Below, one piece after another: positions 35,407-46,425 of a DNA stretch of 64,000 nt. How positions within the stretch are numbered: the first letter of the stretch is position 1; every line of letters begins with the position of its first letter. Under the pieces are notes generated by a model, which did no database searches, had not been told where the DNA came from, and was given only the letters and a program-made list of their open reading frames with translations. The position numbers and the translations under genes are program-made. Source of the stretch: Arabidopsis thaliana (Eukaryota > Streptophyta > Magnoliopsida > Brassicales > Brassicaceae); NCBI RefSeq assembly GCF_000001735.4, contig NC_003074.8, positions 18,607,261 through 18,671,260 of the forward strand, in the 5' to 3' direction.

Positions 35407-36782
35407 ACAAGATGATGATAATTATAGTGAAGATCAGGTATATAAACAAATACCAAAACGAATATCAATTGATTAGAGATATACATTTTTTAATTTTGGG
35501 CGATTATGTTTTCGTTTGCTACAACTACACACGTTTGCGCTAATTGTTAGACCAGCCTAACTCAACTTCGCCACATAAATGAATTTTAAAATATATAAGG
35601 CGAAATGTTTTTAGTAGAAAATGTTTGTATACGAGTTTGAAAATTCATATGATTGTTTAATGCTTAACTTATGGTTGAATATGTCATAGGACTCATATCT
35701 ATGGATAATTGCTATAATTACAGTTGGGTAGTGGATGATGTTGATTGTAAAGGCTTCTCTTCTTCAAAAACATGGGAAGCTTTTGAGGCCGAGAGAGGAG
35801 GAAAAAGACTAGTCTGCTTCTATAGGATTTACAGGAGTAGTCCCTACCACCTAAACAGATTGTATCATCATCAGAATTTGCCTTATGCTCTGCACAAATT
35901 GAAACAAAGGGATCACTTGCTGATTTGTTGTGATTACTTCTCTCTAAATGGTGATTGGTATTCTCAAGATTAAGCCTCAACCAGCAACTGCTCTGCTGTT
36001 GGCCTGAACTTCTGTCCTGGATTCGATGAAGCTCTCCAATTGCTCCATCAATCATTAGGAAAATTGCTGTTCAAGCTTCAGTTTTTCACATTTGAAAACA
36101 AAGAAACAACGTGGTCCACAACCACTCAATCTGGCTCATCGATTATCTTCAAGAACATCTACAGCGAAGTGGATAATACCATTACATCGACAGCGAAGTG
36201 GATAATACCATTACATCTCGAAGACACATTGGAGAAATTTAATGATCCTTTGAATACAATAGCCTCGCTAAACCTAATATCCAAACTCACTCCCATAGAA
36301 TAAGGTGAATAATTACATACTATAGAAGTCTAGGACATAATTGGGATAGAAATGTAAATTCCCAAACTTTGGTGTTTTGAAATTAAAAATGGTTAGTATA
36401 CTGTATACGTAGTGATTTTGTCTGTCATGAGATCTCCTTGACCCTATTGTCTGATATACTTGTTGTAAATCACTAGTTGATGTTGAATATGTGGATGCAA
36501 AATCACTAGTTAATATAATATTTTGATACCGTATCAAACTAAGCGACAAGAGTATCATCAATTCGTCAAATGCACACTAACCTATACATATAATATCCAA
36601 ACCTACTCCCACAACATAATTGGTTTTTAAACAATCCCCATTAACTACTTCAAGACGTCTTAACTAACCCGAAAGCTTTGTAACCAATGATCAATCCCCA
36701 TTGGTTATAAATTTGTAACCAATGATCTATTTTGGCATTACAAAGCTTTTCAGTATTCTTGTGATCTTGTCTTGACGAAAAA
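35407..36782. other. Unassigned stretch with possible coding scraps upstream of BAHD gene 4
   Basis: Two plus-strand open frames (about 35698-35973, with DNCYNYSWVVDDVDCKGF, and 36040-36303) and a minus-strand one overlap here. None has a family I recognise. On the minus strand about 35970-36040 reads NPGQKFRPTAEQLLVEA, faintly like a kinase C-lobe end, but nothing upstream supports a kinase. A perfect tandem repeat lies at 36164-36219. CCAAT-like repeats (GTAACCAATGATC at about 36679 and 36717) and TTATAAAT near 36706 are plausible promoter parts of the next gene. Confidence 0.35.
36164..36219. repeat. Perfect two-copy tandem repeat, 28-bp unit
   Basis: The unit, beginning CAGCGAAGTGGATAATACCA and ending TTACATCG, is present twice in direct succession without mismatches until the last bases. 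It is probably a recent slippage duplication. Confidence 0.75.
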
Positions 36783-38129
36783 ATGGACGATGTGACCGTG
36801 ATTTCTTCGAGCATTGTTCAACCCGGAAACGCCAGGCATTCGGGTCGGGAAAAGATCCATCTCACTCCATCCGATCTTAGCCTTCTCTATCTTAATTACC
36901 CTCAAAGAAGTCTCCTCTTCCCCAAACCCTACCCGGAAACCCGGTTCATCTCTCGGTTAAAGTCCTCTCTCTCTACGTCTCTAGAGATCTACTTCCCCTT
37001 AGCTGGTCGTCTTGTCAAAGTCAACAACCATGAAGACAATACGGTGTCGTTTTACATCGACTGTGACGACGGCCGTGGTGTCAAATTTGTCCATGCTATA
37101 GCCGAATCTGTCTCGGTAAGCGATATCCTTCAACCTCATGGCTCTGTTCCTGACTTTTTCAGGCTTTTCTTTCCCATGAACGGTGTTAGAAGCATCGACG
37201 GGCTCTCAGAGCCCTTACTTGCTTTACAAGTCACCGAGATAAAAGATGGAATCGTCATTAGTTTCGGTTACAACCACTTGGTGGCTGATGGTTCTTCTAT
37301 GTGGAACTTTATCCACGTTTGGTCAAAGCTTTGCTTGAATGGTCAGTGGGAGATTCATCAGCCTCTAGTCCTCAGAGGATGGTTCCTCGACAACATTGAT
37401 TTCCCTATTCATATTCCGGCTTCAGAGATAGAGACAGAGAGGGCAAGAAATCGTGAAGTTTCAACTAAGGAGAGAGTTTTTCACTTCACAAAAGAGAAAC
37501 TTTCAGATCTCAAAGCTAAAGCTAACGACGAAATAGGCTCAAGCGACATAAAAATATCATCTCTTCAAGCAGTTTTGGCTCATCTATGGCGATCAATAGT
37601 TAGACACAGTGGTCTAAACCAAGAAGAAGAGAGTCGCTGCGGAGTAGCAGCAGATTTTAGGCAGAGGCTAAACCCTCCGCTTGATAAAGACTGTTTTGGT
37701 AATGTAGCCAATCTTGGGTTAACTACAGCCACAGTGGGGGATTTGCTCGATCGTGGACTGGGATGGGCTGCTTTGCAAATAAATAAAACTGTGAGGTTGC
37801 ACACGAATGAAAACTTTAGAACTTTTTCTGAGAATTGGGTTAGAAATGGTAAGATCCCAAGAATTGATGTTAGAAGTAGAATGGGTGATCATGGTTTTAT
37901 GGTCAGTAACTCTCCTTGGTTCCAAGTGTACGATAATGATTTCGGTTTAGGTAAACCGATGGCTGTTCGAGCTGGACCGGCTAATGGCATTGGTGGCAAG
38001 CTTGTAGTTTTTCGAGGGATCGAAGAAGGAAGTATCGATGTCCATGCGATATTGACCTTATCGTTATGGTCTGATGTGTTACTGAACTTATTTGATGATG
38101 TTGAATCTTTGGAGAATGTAATTACATGA
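36783..38129 (+). CDS. BAHD acyltransferase 4 of the cluster (448 aa)
   Basis: A single exon starting MDDVTVISSSIVQPG. It retains YFPLAGRL and the catalytic His/Asp in NHLVADGSSMW, but the structural DFGWG motif reads DFGLG (NDFGLGKP), unlike the intact genes 1 and 2. The DFGWG motif is thought to support the domain arrangement rather than chemistry directly, so activity may persist with altered stability or substrate handling (inference). It lies separated from the other three by the PPR pseudogene, in the same orientation. It matches my memory of At3g50300. Confidence 0.92.
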   Translation: MDDVTVISSSIVQPGNARHSGREKIHLTPSDLSLLYLNYPQRSLLFPKPYPETRFISRLKSSLSTSLEIYFPLAGRLVKVNNHEDNTVSFYIDCDDGRGVKFVHAIAESVSVSDILQPHGSVPDFFRLFFPMNGVRSIDGLSEPLLALQVTEIKDGIVISFGYNHLVADGSSMWNFIHVWSKLCLNGQWEIHQPLVLRGWFLDNIDFPIHIPASEIETERARNREVSTKERVFHFTKEKLSDLKAKANDEIGSSDIKISSLQAVLAHLWRSIVRHSGLNQEEESRCGVAADFRQRLNPPLDKDCFGNVANLGLTTATVGDLLDRGLGWAALQINKTVRLHTNENFRTFSENWVRNGKIPRIDVRSRMGDHGFMVSNSPWFQVYDNDFGLGKPMAVRAGPANGIGGKLVVFRGIEEGSIDVHAILTLSLWSDVLLNLFDDVESLENVIT

Positions 38130-38660
38130 ATGTGTAGTAAACTTCTTGGATGATGTTAAATATCATAGTTAAGATTTTCTATCTTAATTAAGTGTCTATT
38201 CTGTGCACTAAGAGCACCACCATCGATGACACATGCACTTCAGAGTCTAGCCAATAAAAATATTAGTTTTTAATACAGTTTCATCATTTAATTAATCGTT
38301 TAGTTATTGAAAAAACATCAACCAATCAAGGAGTGCCAAATGTAGACATGTGTTTCTGGAAATGTCTTTAGAGCATCCACATTTATTGGTTTTTAAGAAG
38401 GAATCCTTTAAATTGTTTATTAGTTAATTTTGATAGTTTTGTAGTTTAGAGTTTTTGTAGAGTTTTTGTAATTTTTATTGCCCAATGATGAAATCCTTAA
38501 GTGGGTTTCTTAAAAAAGTATTTTTAGAAAAGAAAATTGTTAATATTCACACTAGTCATGATATATTCTGAATAGCTTTTAAGAAATTGGATTTTGAGAA
38601 AGAAAAGAACAATATTTTTGCATTGTGAATGTGAAGTAGAAACAATTAATAGTAAAAGTT
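38130..38660. other. Spacer with MITE-like termini
   Basis: Two sites, TAAGAGCACCACCATCGATG at about 38209 and TTAGAGCATCCACATTTATT at about 38371, look like the GAGCATCT-type ends of Harbinger MITEs in direct orientation. I could not pair them into a complete element with matched ends. No gene. Confidence 0.4.
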
Positions 38661-39255
38661 GTGAATGGAGATTTTTACTCAAGAAGACTACTACTTCATG
38701 CAACTTATCAACGACCTACCACGGCATCACCGCCATTTGCACATACTCATGAAACATCACACTCCTACACAAGTCATATGAGTTTGATACAAATGTTGTC
38801 ATGGTCCAATTAGTCCTCTTATGTGCACTAGTTAGCTAACTTGGACTGCATTCCATCATAAGATGTGCAATAAGGTACTCCAATTTCTTATTATCAGAAG
38901 CTAGTGAGCTCTCAGTCCGCTTGGCCAACAAAGGGTCAAACAAAAAGCTTTGAAGAGTTTCCAAACAGTAAGCTACACTGCATAACTGAAGCTACATGGC
39001 CTAGATACAGAGTGTGTCATATGTCTTTCGGAGTTTGTATCCGGAGAGCGAGTCAAGCTTCTTCCAAGTTGCACCATGGATTCCATGTCCGGTGTATAGA
39101 AAAATGGCTCAGTTCACACTCATCTTGTCCCACCTGCAGGCACTGCCTCATTCAGACTTGCAAGAAGATAGTTGGCTGCAGTGAGACAGTATCATCACCT
39201 AATCAACCACAACAAAACATGCATATAGCACCGCTAGGACCGGAATCATTATAAC
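38661..39255 (+). pseudogene. Decayed ATL-type RING-H2 ubiquitin ligase gene
   Basis: Three frames together spell an ATL protein. First NGDFYSRRLLLHATYQRP (38664 on), then the transmembrane part DTNVVMVQLVLLCALVS, a stop, and [12 protein letters not shown]; then [15 protein letters not shown], a stop, and [20 protein letters not shown], then a frameshift inside the RING at about 39055-39075, then [20 protein letters not shown] with [12 protein letters not shown]. The metal-ligand order C-x2-C ... H-x2-H ... C-x2-C fits RING-H2 of the ATL72-ATL80-like group. At least two stops and two frameshifts rule out function. It lacks introns, as expected for ATL genes. Confidence 0.85.
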
Positions 39256-41035
39256 ATGTTGAATAGACAACAACAATATGAAGCAAAGTCATATGCAAAC
39301 GAATCACAGCCAAAACAAATTCGGGACCATATATGAATTTCAACAATATGCAAGTACACAAAACGAATTTTGATTCTACATAAAGCAAGAGACTTTGAGA
39401 CCTAGCCCTAGAACCCAAAACCAGCTCACTACTTTAGATTTTGTATCAAATTTCAAAACTCACTCCACAGTACTTGACTTCAACGACTCCCCTTCAACAC
39501 AGATACAAAGAAATCATGATAAAGACACAAAAGATCTAACCTTTTTAAGGGCAAGAGCGAGAGAAATCATGATAGAAAATTCTCTGTTTGGAATTTAGAG
39601 AGAAGCCAAGACACTCTTATATGAGTATGGTTCGAAGAATGGAATTGGTGAACCAAGTCGTCGATGATTTGGCTCTTCTCTCCCGATTTCATGCTCGATA
39701 CGTCGGAGATCAAATCGATTCGAATCGCCGGCCGTCGGACAAAACAAAGAAGTGAAAAACGAGAGGAAAAAGGAAAACATGAGTGTTGTAATTTTTTTTG
39801 TTTTTCGACGACTTACAGTCAGTCGACCACGTCGGCGTCTCTAAACCCATCCAAAAAAACTAATATTGGGATCGATCCTAACTATTTAGTTGGGTTTTCA
39901 TTTAGTTTTGGACTTTTAATTAGCTAGAAACTCATTAAAAACTGCCGATGGACTTGCTCTTAGTGTATGTGGAGAGACATCATCTTTCTCCGATAAACTT
40001 TATTTTTATTCTTTTTTTATTCTTATTATAATTAAAGACATCCTCATTATTTGTCCAATGAAAATGCTCTAACCGAATTAGAATAACTATGAATTTGATA
40101 AATTTTTATCTCTTGATTAGATTCCTTTATGTTATGTCTTTCCCTATCTGACTCACAATACTCAACAACTATCTGACTCACAATACTCAACAACTGCGCA
40201 TATGAAAAGCTTATTAGAATAGAAACTCTTAACTGCGAGAGAATATATAGAGCTTCAAAATGTACATAGACTTGCACCGACCTAAGTCAAATACACAATC
40301 ACTTTTGAATTGAAATGGGACAAACACAAGATGACGCAAACACAAAATCATATATATCAGTTTGAAGCCATTTTGTGACACAAGTCCATACTCAGAGATG
40401 AAGATTTTCTAATGACAACTACTTGTATTGGTTCTTAACTTTTAAACCAAAAAGTACTTTTTTCATTGGGTCACATTCCATAAGATATTGTTGTTACAAG
40501 GTTTGATGGCTAATAAATAACATATTAACAATCATCGAGTGGGCTGTGTCAATAAATAAAGCTATCGAAACATAACGGGCCTCTTAAAACCAAATGGGCC
40601 TAAATTCAATTAACAGCGACGAGGGATCCAAAATGCTATCGTGTTGAGCAGAGTATATGGTGCAAGAGAAGCTTGTTTTACTTGAAGCAAAGTATTCAAG
40701 TAAGCTGTCGTGTGGTGGCCACGAACTATCCTCTGTCAATAACATTCTTTAATCTTACTCTCAACACACCAATTTTGCTCTTCTCTTTCCTTTTCTAAAC
40801 CACTTTTTTGATGGATTGATTATGATCATATCTCTTGTATTAACGAGCTACTAAATCCTCAAAATTTAATAACACAACAAAAGCAAGTCAAGGAACACTA
40901 GAATGAATTGTATTAACAAATCAATTACACCTAAAGAATACGAACAAGAATCGTAGAATGGGTCTAACTAGGTGCTAAAAAAAAGCCCTAGCCTTCCAAA
41001 CACACTGTTTTTCCTCTGTTTTCATATAACTTTCA
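39256..41035. other. Spacer between the ATL pseudogene and MAPKKK20
   Basis: No gene that I can support. At 39630-39756 the plus strand reads MVRRMELVNQVVDDLALLSR in a 42-codon frame with balanced composition; the minus strand is also open for 61 codons. I recognise neither. Around 39950 and 40063 GCTCT-type MITE termini occur (CCGATGGACTTGCTCTTAG, CCAATGAAAATGCTCTAA), suggesting MITE debris. A duplicated CTATCTGACTCACAATACTC occurs at about 40146 and 40170. Confidence 0.4.
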
Positions 41036-42064
41036 TCACCGGACTGTAAGCCAACTCCCACCGACAGACCAATCAGGGATCGAACCACTAACCAAACTCC
41101 CAAGTCTCTCCACCGGAGAATCAAACGAGGGGTTTGAATCCAATGTAAAAGAATCCCAATCATCAAACTCAAAAGGACACTTTGGAGACATCAATACTTT
41201 ATCCTCATCCTTAACCTTCACAACGAAGTTTTCTCGGTGATCATCTTCAAGATCAATGGTTACAAACGAATGGTTCAAAAGCATCTCAGCCGTCCATCTT
41301 TTCGCTGGATCTTTAACAAAACACTTCGACAAAAAATCCTTGCCTTCTTCGGACAACATCTCTGGAATCTTCGGTAACTCATCACCAACACCTATACGTA
41401 TCAAAAGCGACATGAAGTGTGATCCTTCTTTAACACTCCATGCCGTTTTGCCACTAAACATCTCAACTACAGCACATCCTAAAGCCCACACGTCAGCCGC
41501 TGATCCATACTCGTTATCATTAACACATTCCGGTGCCATGTATAACGGCGTCCCTCTAATCTCCACACTTTTTCTTAACGCCGTTAAATCTCCGTCAACT
41601 CTCATCGCCAAACCGAAATCGGCAATTTTAACAGAGCCGTCGTTAAATAACAGAATATTCGCGAGTTTTATATCGCAGTGTGCAAACCCTTTAGCGTGGA
41701 TGTGACGTAACCCTCGAAGCACTGATCCTGTGTGGCGACGCACGGTGGACTCCGGTAAACCCTCACCGCCAAGTTTCTTCATGTAACTCGCTAAGCTTCC
41801 TCTCGAAGCGTACTCTAATAACAAGTTATGCATCTCTTCTCCGTTCTCCACCGTTGAATCCTCGCCGTAACACCGTATGATCTCAGGACAATCACCGAGT
41901 GAATCCAACACCGATTTCTCGTTGGAGAGTGAAGCGGCGCCATAAGCATCCGTCGACTTCACAGCGATAAGTGCAGGAAAGTCGCCGGAGTTTCTAGACT
42001 TTGTCGCTGTACTGACAGTAGAGAAGGTTCCGAACCCAATTGTTTCTCCTCGAACCCACTCCAT
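41036..42064 (-). CDS. MAPKKK20: MAPKKK20, MEKK-type protein kinase
   Basis: A single exon of 342 aa from ATG 42064. The kinase domain begins at once: glycine loop IGFGTFSTV, VAIK-lysine as IAVKSTD, catalytic loop HCDIKLANILL, DFG as IADFGLAM, activation segment GTPLYMAPE, then DVWALGCAVVEM and KRWTAEMLLNHSFV. A C-terminal tail of about 80 residues is acidic then Ser-rich (SPKCPFEFDDWDSFTLD). These are MEKK-like single-domain MAPKKKs; MAPKKK20 is reported in ABA, osmotic stress and root microtubule pathways. It matches At3g50310; the paralog is MAPKKK19 at At5g67080. TATAAAA lies at 42131-42137 on the minus strand, 67 bases before the ATG. Confidence 0.95.
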   Translation of the reverse strand: MEWVRGETIGFGTFSTVSTATKSRNSGDFPALIAVKSTDAYGAASLSNEKSVLDSLGDCPEIIRCYGEDSTVENGEEMHNLLLEYASRGSLASYMKKLGGEGLPESTVRRHTGSVLRGLRHIHAKGFAHCDIKLANILLFNDGSVKIADFGLAMRVDGDLTALRKSVEIRGTPLYMAPECVNDNEYGSAADVWALGCAVVEMFSGKTAWSVKEGSHFMSLLIRIGVGDELPKIPEMLSEEGKDFLSKCFVKDPAKRWTAEMLLNHSFVTIDLEDDHRENFVVKVKDEDKVLMSPKCPFEFDDWDSFTLDSNPSFDSPVERLGSLVSGSIPDWSVGGSWLTVR

Positions 42065-44820
42065 TGAAATTGAAACAAAAGCTTTTAAGAGAGATTACGA
42101 AGAACAAAGATTTGTGAAGAAGGGTTTCGTTTTTATAGATTTAGGGTAAAAGAAAGTTTCCTTTTTTTTTGTTTTGGATTAACCAAATCAGAATTGGAAT
42201 GGGAATTGTAAGTATTTAGGAAATCTGAAGATACAGAGCATGTAGCTCGTGACGGTTAATTGTGCCTTATGGTGGAACTTCTTCATTATATACTATCAAG
42301 TTTTTATTATTTTTAATTGTGATATTTGTTTTCCTTAGTCTTGAATTTTTGGGGTAATTAATGCACGTGATGAAAGCGGATATTTGATATTTTTCTCGTT
42401 GGGCTGCTAAAAACGAAATTTAGTAACAAAATATTTATTAACTTGGGAAAATCAATATTATCGCATGACTTTGGTTTTGGTTACTACGAGATTTTACAGA
42501 ATCTTTAGGTTAATTACTCCCATATCAGTGTATCATTTACCAATATTTAAATTTTAAGGAGTACTACTTATTGACAAAAAGAAAAACACATTTACTTTTT
42601 CTTTCTTTCTTTCTAAATGGTGTTAGGATTTGAAATCAAGAAATTTGATGGTCAATCTTTAACGGAAGCTTGACCTTAAGTTTATTAACCAATCTACGAC
42701 GATTAGTATTAGTTAACCAAATTATGCTTAAGACATCCATTAGACTATTAGAGTATTACCAATGAGGTTGGTCTTCTTTCAAGGACGTTGATACTTGATA
42801 AGATAAAATTATAAAAATTGCAAGTTGAGGTTTGTGGTGTTGTTTGGTGATTCCAAGAATCAATTCCTTCTCAATTTAGTAACGTTATTGCATTTTCTCC
42901 CAGTGTTTTCTTAAACGAATATATAAAGACTAAATAAAACACACACAATTTTGTTAAATACATCATTTTTTAACTTTATATAACTATTTTTTAACTAGCA
43001 TTAATAATTATTTTTCTCAACAACTACTAGCATATGATTAGTTATAGATCAATGATGTAAAACGATAATATAATATTGATTATATGTAATTGTTTCTTGT
43101 ATATATAATTTATGTAAAATCAGTTCAAAGTTAATGTCTTTTCGGGATATCCACTAAAACAATAACTAAGAAGATTATTACTAAAAAAGCAGTATAATTT
43201 TTTTTTTGTATAAACTAATAAATAAAAATAGATAGTTAAATAGCAGCTGCAATTTGCATGTTTATTTTCAAATACTAATATTGATAGACGAAAAAATGCT
43301 GAATACAATGAAGTTGTCACATGTGAATTGTACTATAGTTTGTATTTTATTGTTTGCTTACAAATTCCAATAGCAATTCAACAGATTTTGATGCTTCAAC
43401 ATATGACTTTATCCGACAATTCTTCCAATCATTATTCTTCTTGCTAATATTTTATTAGTCACGACTTTACGATACATTTTACTTTTATCGTTAAAAAAAT
43501 GCTTGATTTAGAAGTTTTCACAACAACAACAACTTGCTTGGCCGTCCGTTAATTTGTAGGTCGTAATGGCATGATTGCATGAGAATCATATAAAAATAAT
43601 ACTCTATCATGATTTTACATATACTTTCAATCTTTCATATATCCCTTTGCTTTATGGTTTCTACATTTTTAGTATCTACAGAGCAATATATGTACTGTTA
43701 GAAATATCTTATCCCAACTATAGTTTTGTTACAATGACTCACATATGGGTGTAAGTGACGTTTTTGATATTGCTCTATAGATAAACGTTTACACACAATT
43801 TTGTTTTGTTGATTAATTAGTTTCTACTTTCTTCTATAGAATTGGCAATATAACAATAAAATTTAACCAAGAAATTAAAACAAAGTTCTTTTCTTGTTAT
43901 TGATCAGAAGGTTGCAAGATTGTCATGAAATAAATTGCGGCGCACCTCAACTATATAAAAGTTAGGGTGAATAGTAAATGAATAAATGAGTGGTCAAGAA
44001 CGGCAAAGAAGTGCTTCAGAGTGAAGTTTAGTTTCTTTTCTTTCTTTATTGTCGGAATCAGACCTGAAGTCTTCGATACCAAACAGAGAGAGTAATAACA
44101 AACTTTCGCAAGTTGCGGCTCTTAAATTTTCATAAAATCTATACTAATAATAATATTTAAAACAAATATCATGATTTTTTGCTGATTATAATAATTTTAA
44201 AAAGAAGATATATAACGGACATTAACGGAATCTGACGGTGACGAACGCACAAAACTCGAAACGTAGAGTAACGCGAGCTTTGAGGTCAGAGAAGTTAGTA
44301 TTATCCTTAAATTCCTTAGCCGTCACTCCGTCACCGTCACATGTTCGCATGTTCTTTCCACCAATTTAGTTATTTATTTGTTCCTAGATTTTCTTGCATA
44401 TTTATTAGTATTTTTATTCTTCTAACAAATATCTTCCTCGATAATATATATATATAGAGTTTTATATTTCTCTGTATAAATGGATAAAGAAAGATCTTGC
44501 GACTTGCGGAGCTCTTTTATTCTTTTTTTGGTTTGGGTACCATGAACCAATCACATACTCCGAATTTTCTTTTCTTTTTGTTCTTTCGGCTGCTTTTATC
44601 GTAGTTGATACTTTTTTCCTATCTGCTTAGAATTATCTCTGTTGTAACAAAGAAGAATTCTATGATTCTTCTGTATCCTACACATTATAGTCTTCAACCG
44701 TCGCTTGCTATTAACGCATGATTATTGTTATGTCAGTTTTCACTTAACATATTATATATTCAGTTCTGATATTCAAATGGTATCATCCTACTTGCGTTTC
44801 GGAAAATATATACAGTCTAA
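42065..44820. other. Long AT-rich spacer upstream of MAPKKK20
   Basis: It includes the MAPKKK20 promoter. No gene is seen. Near 44136 the text TCTATACTAATAATAATATT resembles Helitron 5' ends of Arabidopsis, but no matching hairpin and CTAG end was found. The remainder is low-complexity AT sequence. Confidence 0.45.
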
Positions 44821-45870
44821 GGCCCTGTTCGTTTCATCAGTAAGATGGATCATTTGGATGGAGATGAGTTTTGATGTTCGTTTGGTGCCAAAAACGGTTC
44901 ATTCAGATGATCCATCCAAATGAATCATCTGGATGAGTTTGAAAATTTAGGCTAAATTTTGAAACTCATTTGGCTGAACTAAATTGGATCATTTGGATGG
45001 AGATGATTCAATCTAAAATAACAAATGACAAAAATACCCTAATTATTTCAATTGATTATTTATATGTATTTTTAGATAAAATAAATAAATAGATTTAAAT
45101 CTTATTTTACAATTATTTTTTAAAAAATAAAAAATTAAATTTTCTGCTAAAACCGTAAAATTCGTTTTTCAGCCAAACCCGTACAATTACGTTTTCCCGC
45201 CAAAACCGCAAAATCATTTTTTCTCCGCAAAAATCGTAAAATTCTATTTTCCCGCCAAAACCGCAAAATCACGGTTTCCCGGCAAACCCGTAAAACCGTG
45301 ATTTCCTGCCAAAACAAAAAAATCACGTTTTTCCGCCAAAACCGTAAAATCGTGTTTTCCGCCAAAACCGCAAAAATCACGTTTTCCCGCCAAAACCGTA
45401 AAATCACGTTTTCCCGCCAAAACCGTAAAATCACGTTTTCCCGCCAAAACCATAAAATCATGTTTTCCCGCCAAAACCGCAAAAATCACGTTTTCCCGCC
45501 AAAAACGTAAAATTTTGTTTTCCGCCAAAACTGTAAAATCGAGTTTTCCCGTCAAATCATAAAATCACGTTTCCCGCCAAAACCGTAAAATAAATTTATA
45601 AATGTAAAAAACTATTATTTGAAATTTATTTACTTTTAAATATATTTTAGATTAAGAATTAGATGAAAGCATGGATATTTTAGGTATTTGTATTATTGCA
45701 AATCATTTGGATGGAGATAGAGATAAGTAAACGAACAACATCTCATTCGGATGGTCCAGTCAAATGAACCGACTAAAAATAAAACGAACAAGAGTCGAAT
45801 GAATCATCTAGATGGACATGTTGAATGGATCAGTTGGATGGATCTCTCAAATGGAGAAACGAACCGGACC
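44821..45870. mobile_element. Complete Harbinger-type non-autonomous element (1,050 bp)
   Basis: Flanked by TAA at 44818-44820 and 45871-45873, the target duplication of PIF/Harbinger elements. The left end GGCCCTGTTCGTTTC and right end GAAACGAACCGGACC are inverted repeats with two mismatches. Subterminal inverted copies of GGATCATTTGGATGGAGATG, GATCCATCCAAATGAATCAT and similar follow on both sides. There is no transposase; the centre is a 27-bp minisatellite (45144-45590). Confidence 0.85.
45144..45590. repeat. 27-bp minisatellite inside the Harbinger element, about 17 units
   Basis: The unit is approximately CCCGCCAAAACCGTAAAATC plus ACGTTTT, repeated about 17 times with substitutions and one-base length changes. 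Because the period is a multiple of three, the minus strand is open for about 100 codons in more than one frame (TVLAGKRDF repeats); these are not genes. Confidence 0.9.
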
Positions 45871-46027
45871 TAAAAAGGTTGAAACTCTATGGTATACATA
45901 GTTTTAAAATAACCTAGTTGAACATAATGGAAATTGTCTAGCAAATGGGACAAAGTGGTGATCCTCCTTCCTTGGTATGGGATATCTACTCCTACTACAC
46001 AACTTGATTGTTCTATTAATTAATAAG

Positions 46028-46031
<4 letters not shown>

Positions 46032-46077
<46 letters not shown>
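46032..46077. repeat. (TA)n microsatellite
   Basis: About 22 TA dinucleotides in an uninterrupted run. It lies in the 555-bp spacer 45871-46425, which otherwise shows nothing. Confidence 0.95.
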
Positions 46078-46082
<5 letters not shown>

Positions 46083-46425
46083 ACAAAATACATACAAATA
46101 GTAAATCAAGAAATGCGAAATTTTAAGATAACACCGGAAAAAAAGAAGAAGTTTCAATCGTTATATATGAAGCATGTCTTTTGCTTTGGCTCAGCCATCG
46201 ACCCTATAAGTGTATTTAAGTTTTTCCTCTGCTATTTTGAATTTTTTCATTTTGTTGTCATAAGTTAAAGCAAAACTCAAACTAGATCTCTTGTAAATGT
46301 TCTTTTTGGGTTGGTTGATAAAATTTAACTTAAAAAATGTTTCTATCTTATTCCCTTAGCTAATTCTATTCTTGTTTTAATCTTAAATTATTCTCTAATT
46401 AGCTACTTAATAAGCAGTGTAAGTC

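Noticed and set aside
45147-45555. Overlapping open frames of repeated TVLAGKRDF
   Set aside because: Artefact of the 27-bp minisatellite inside the Harbinger element; several frames are open equally.
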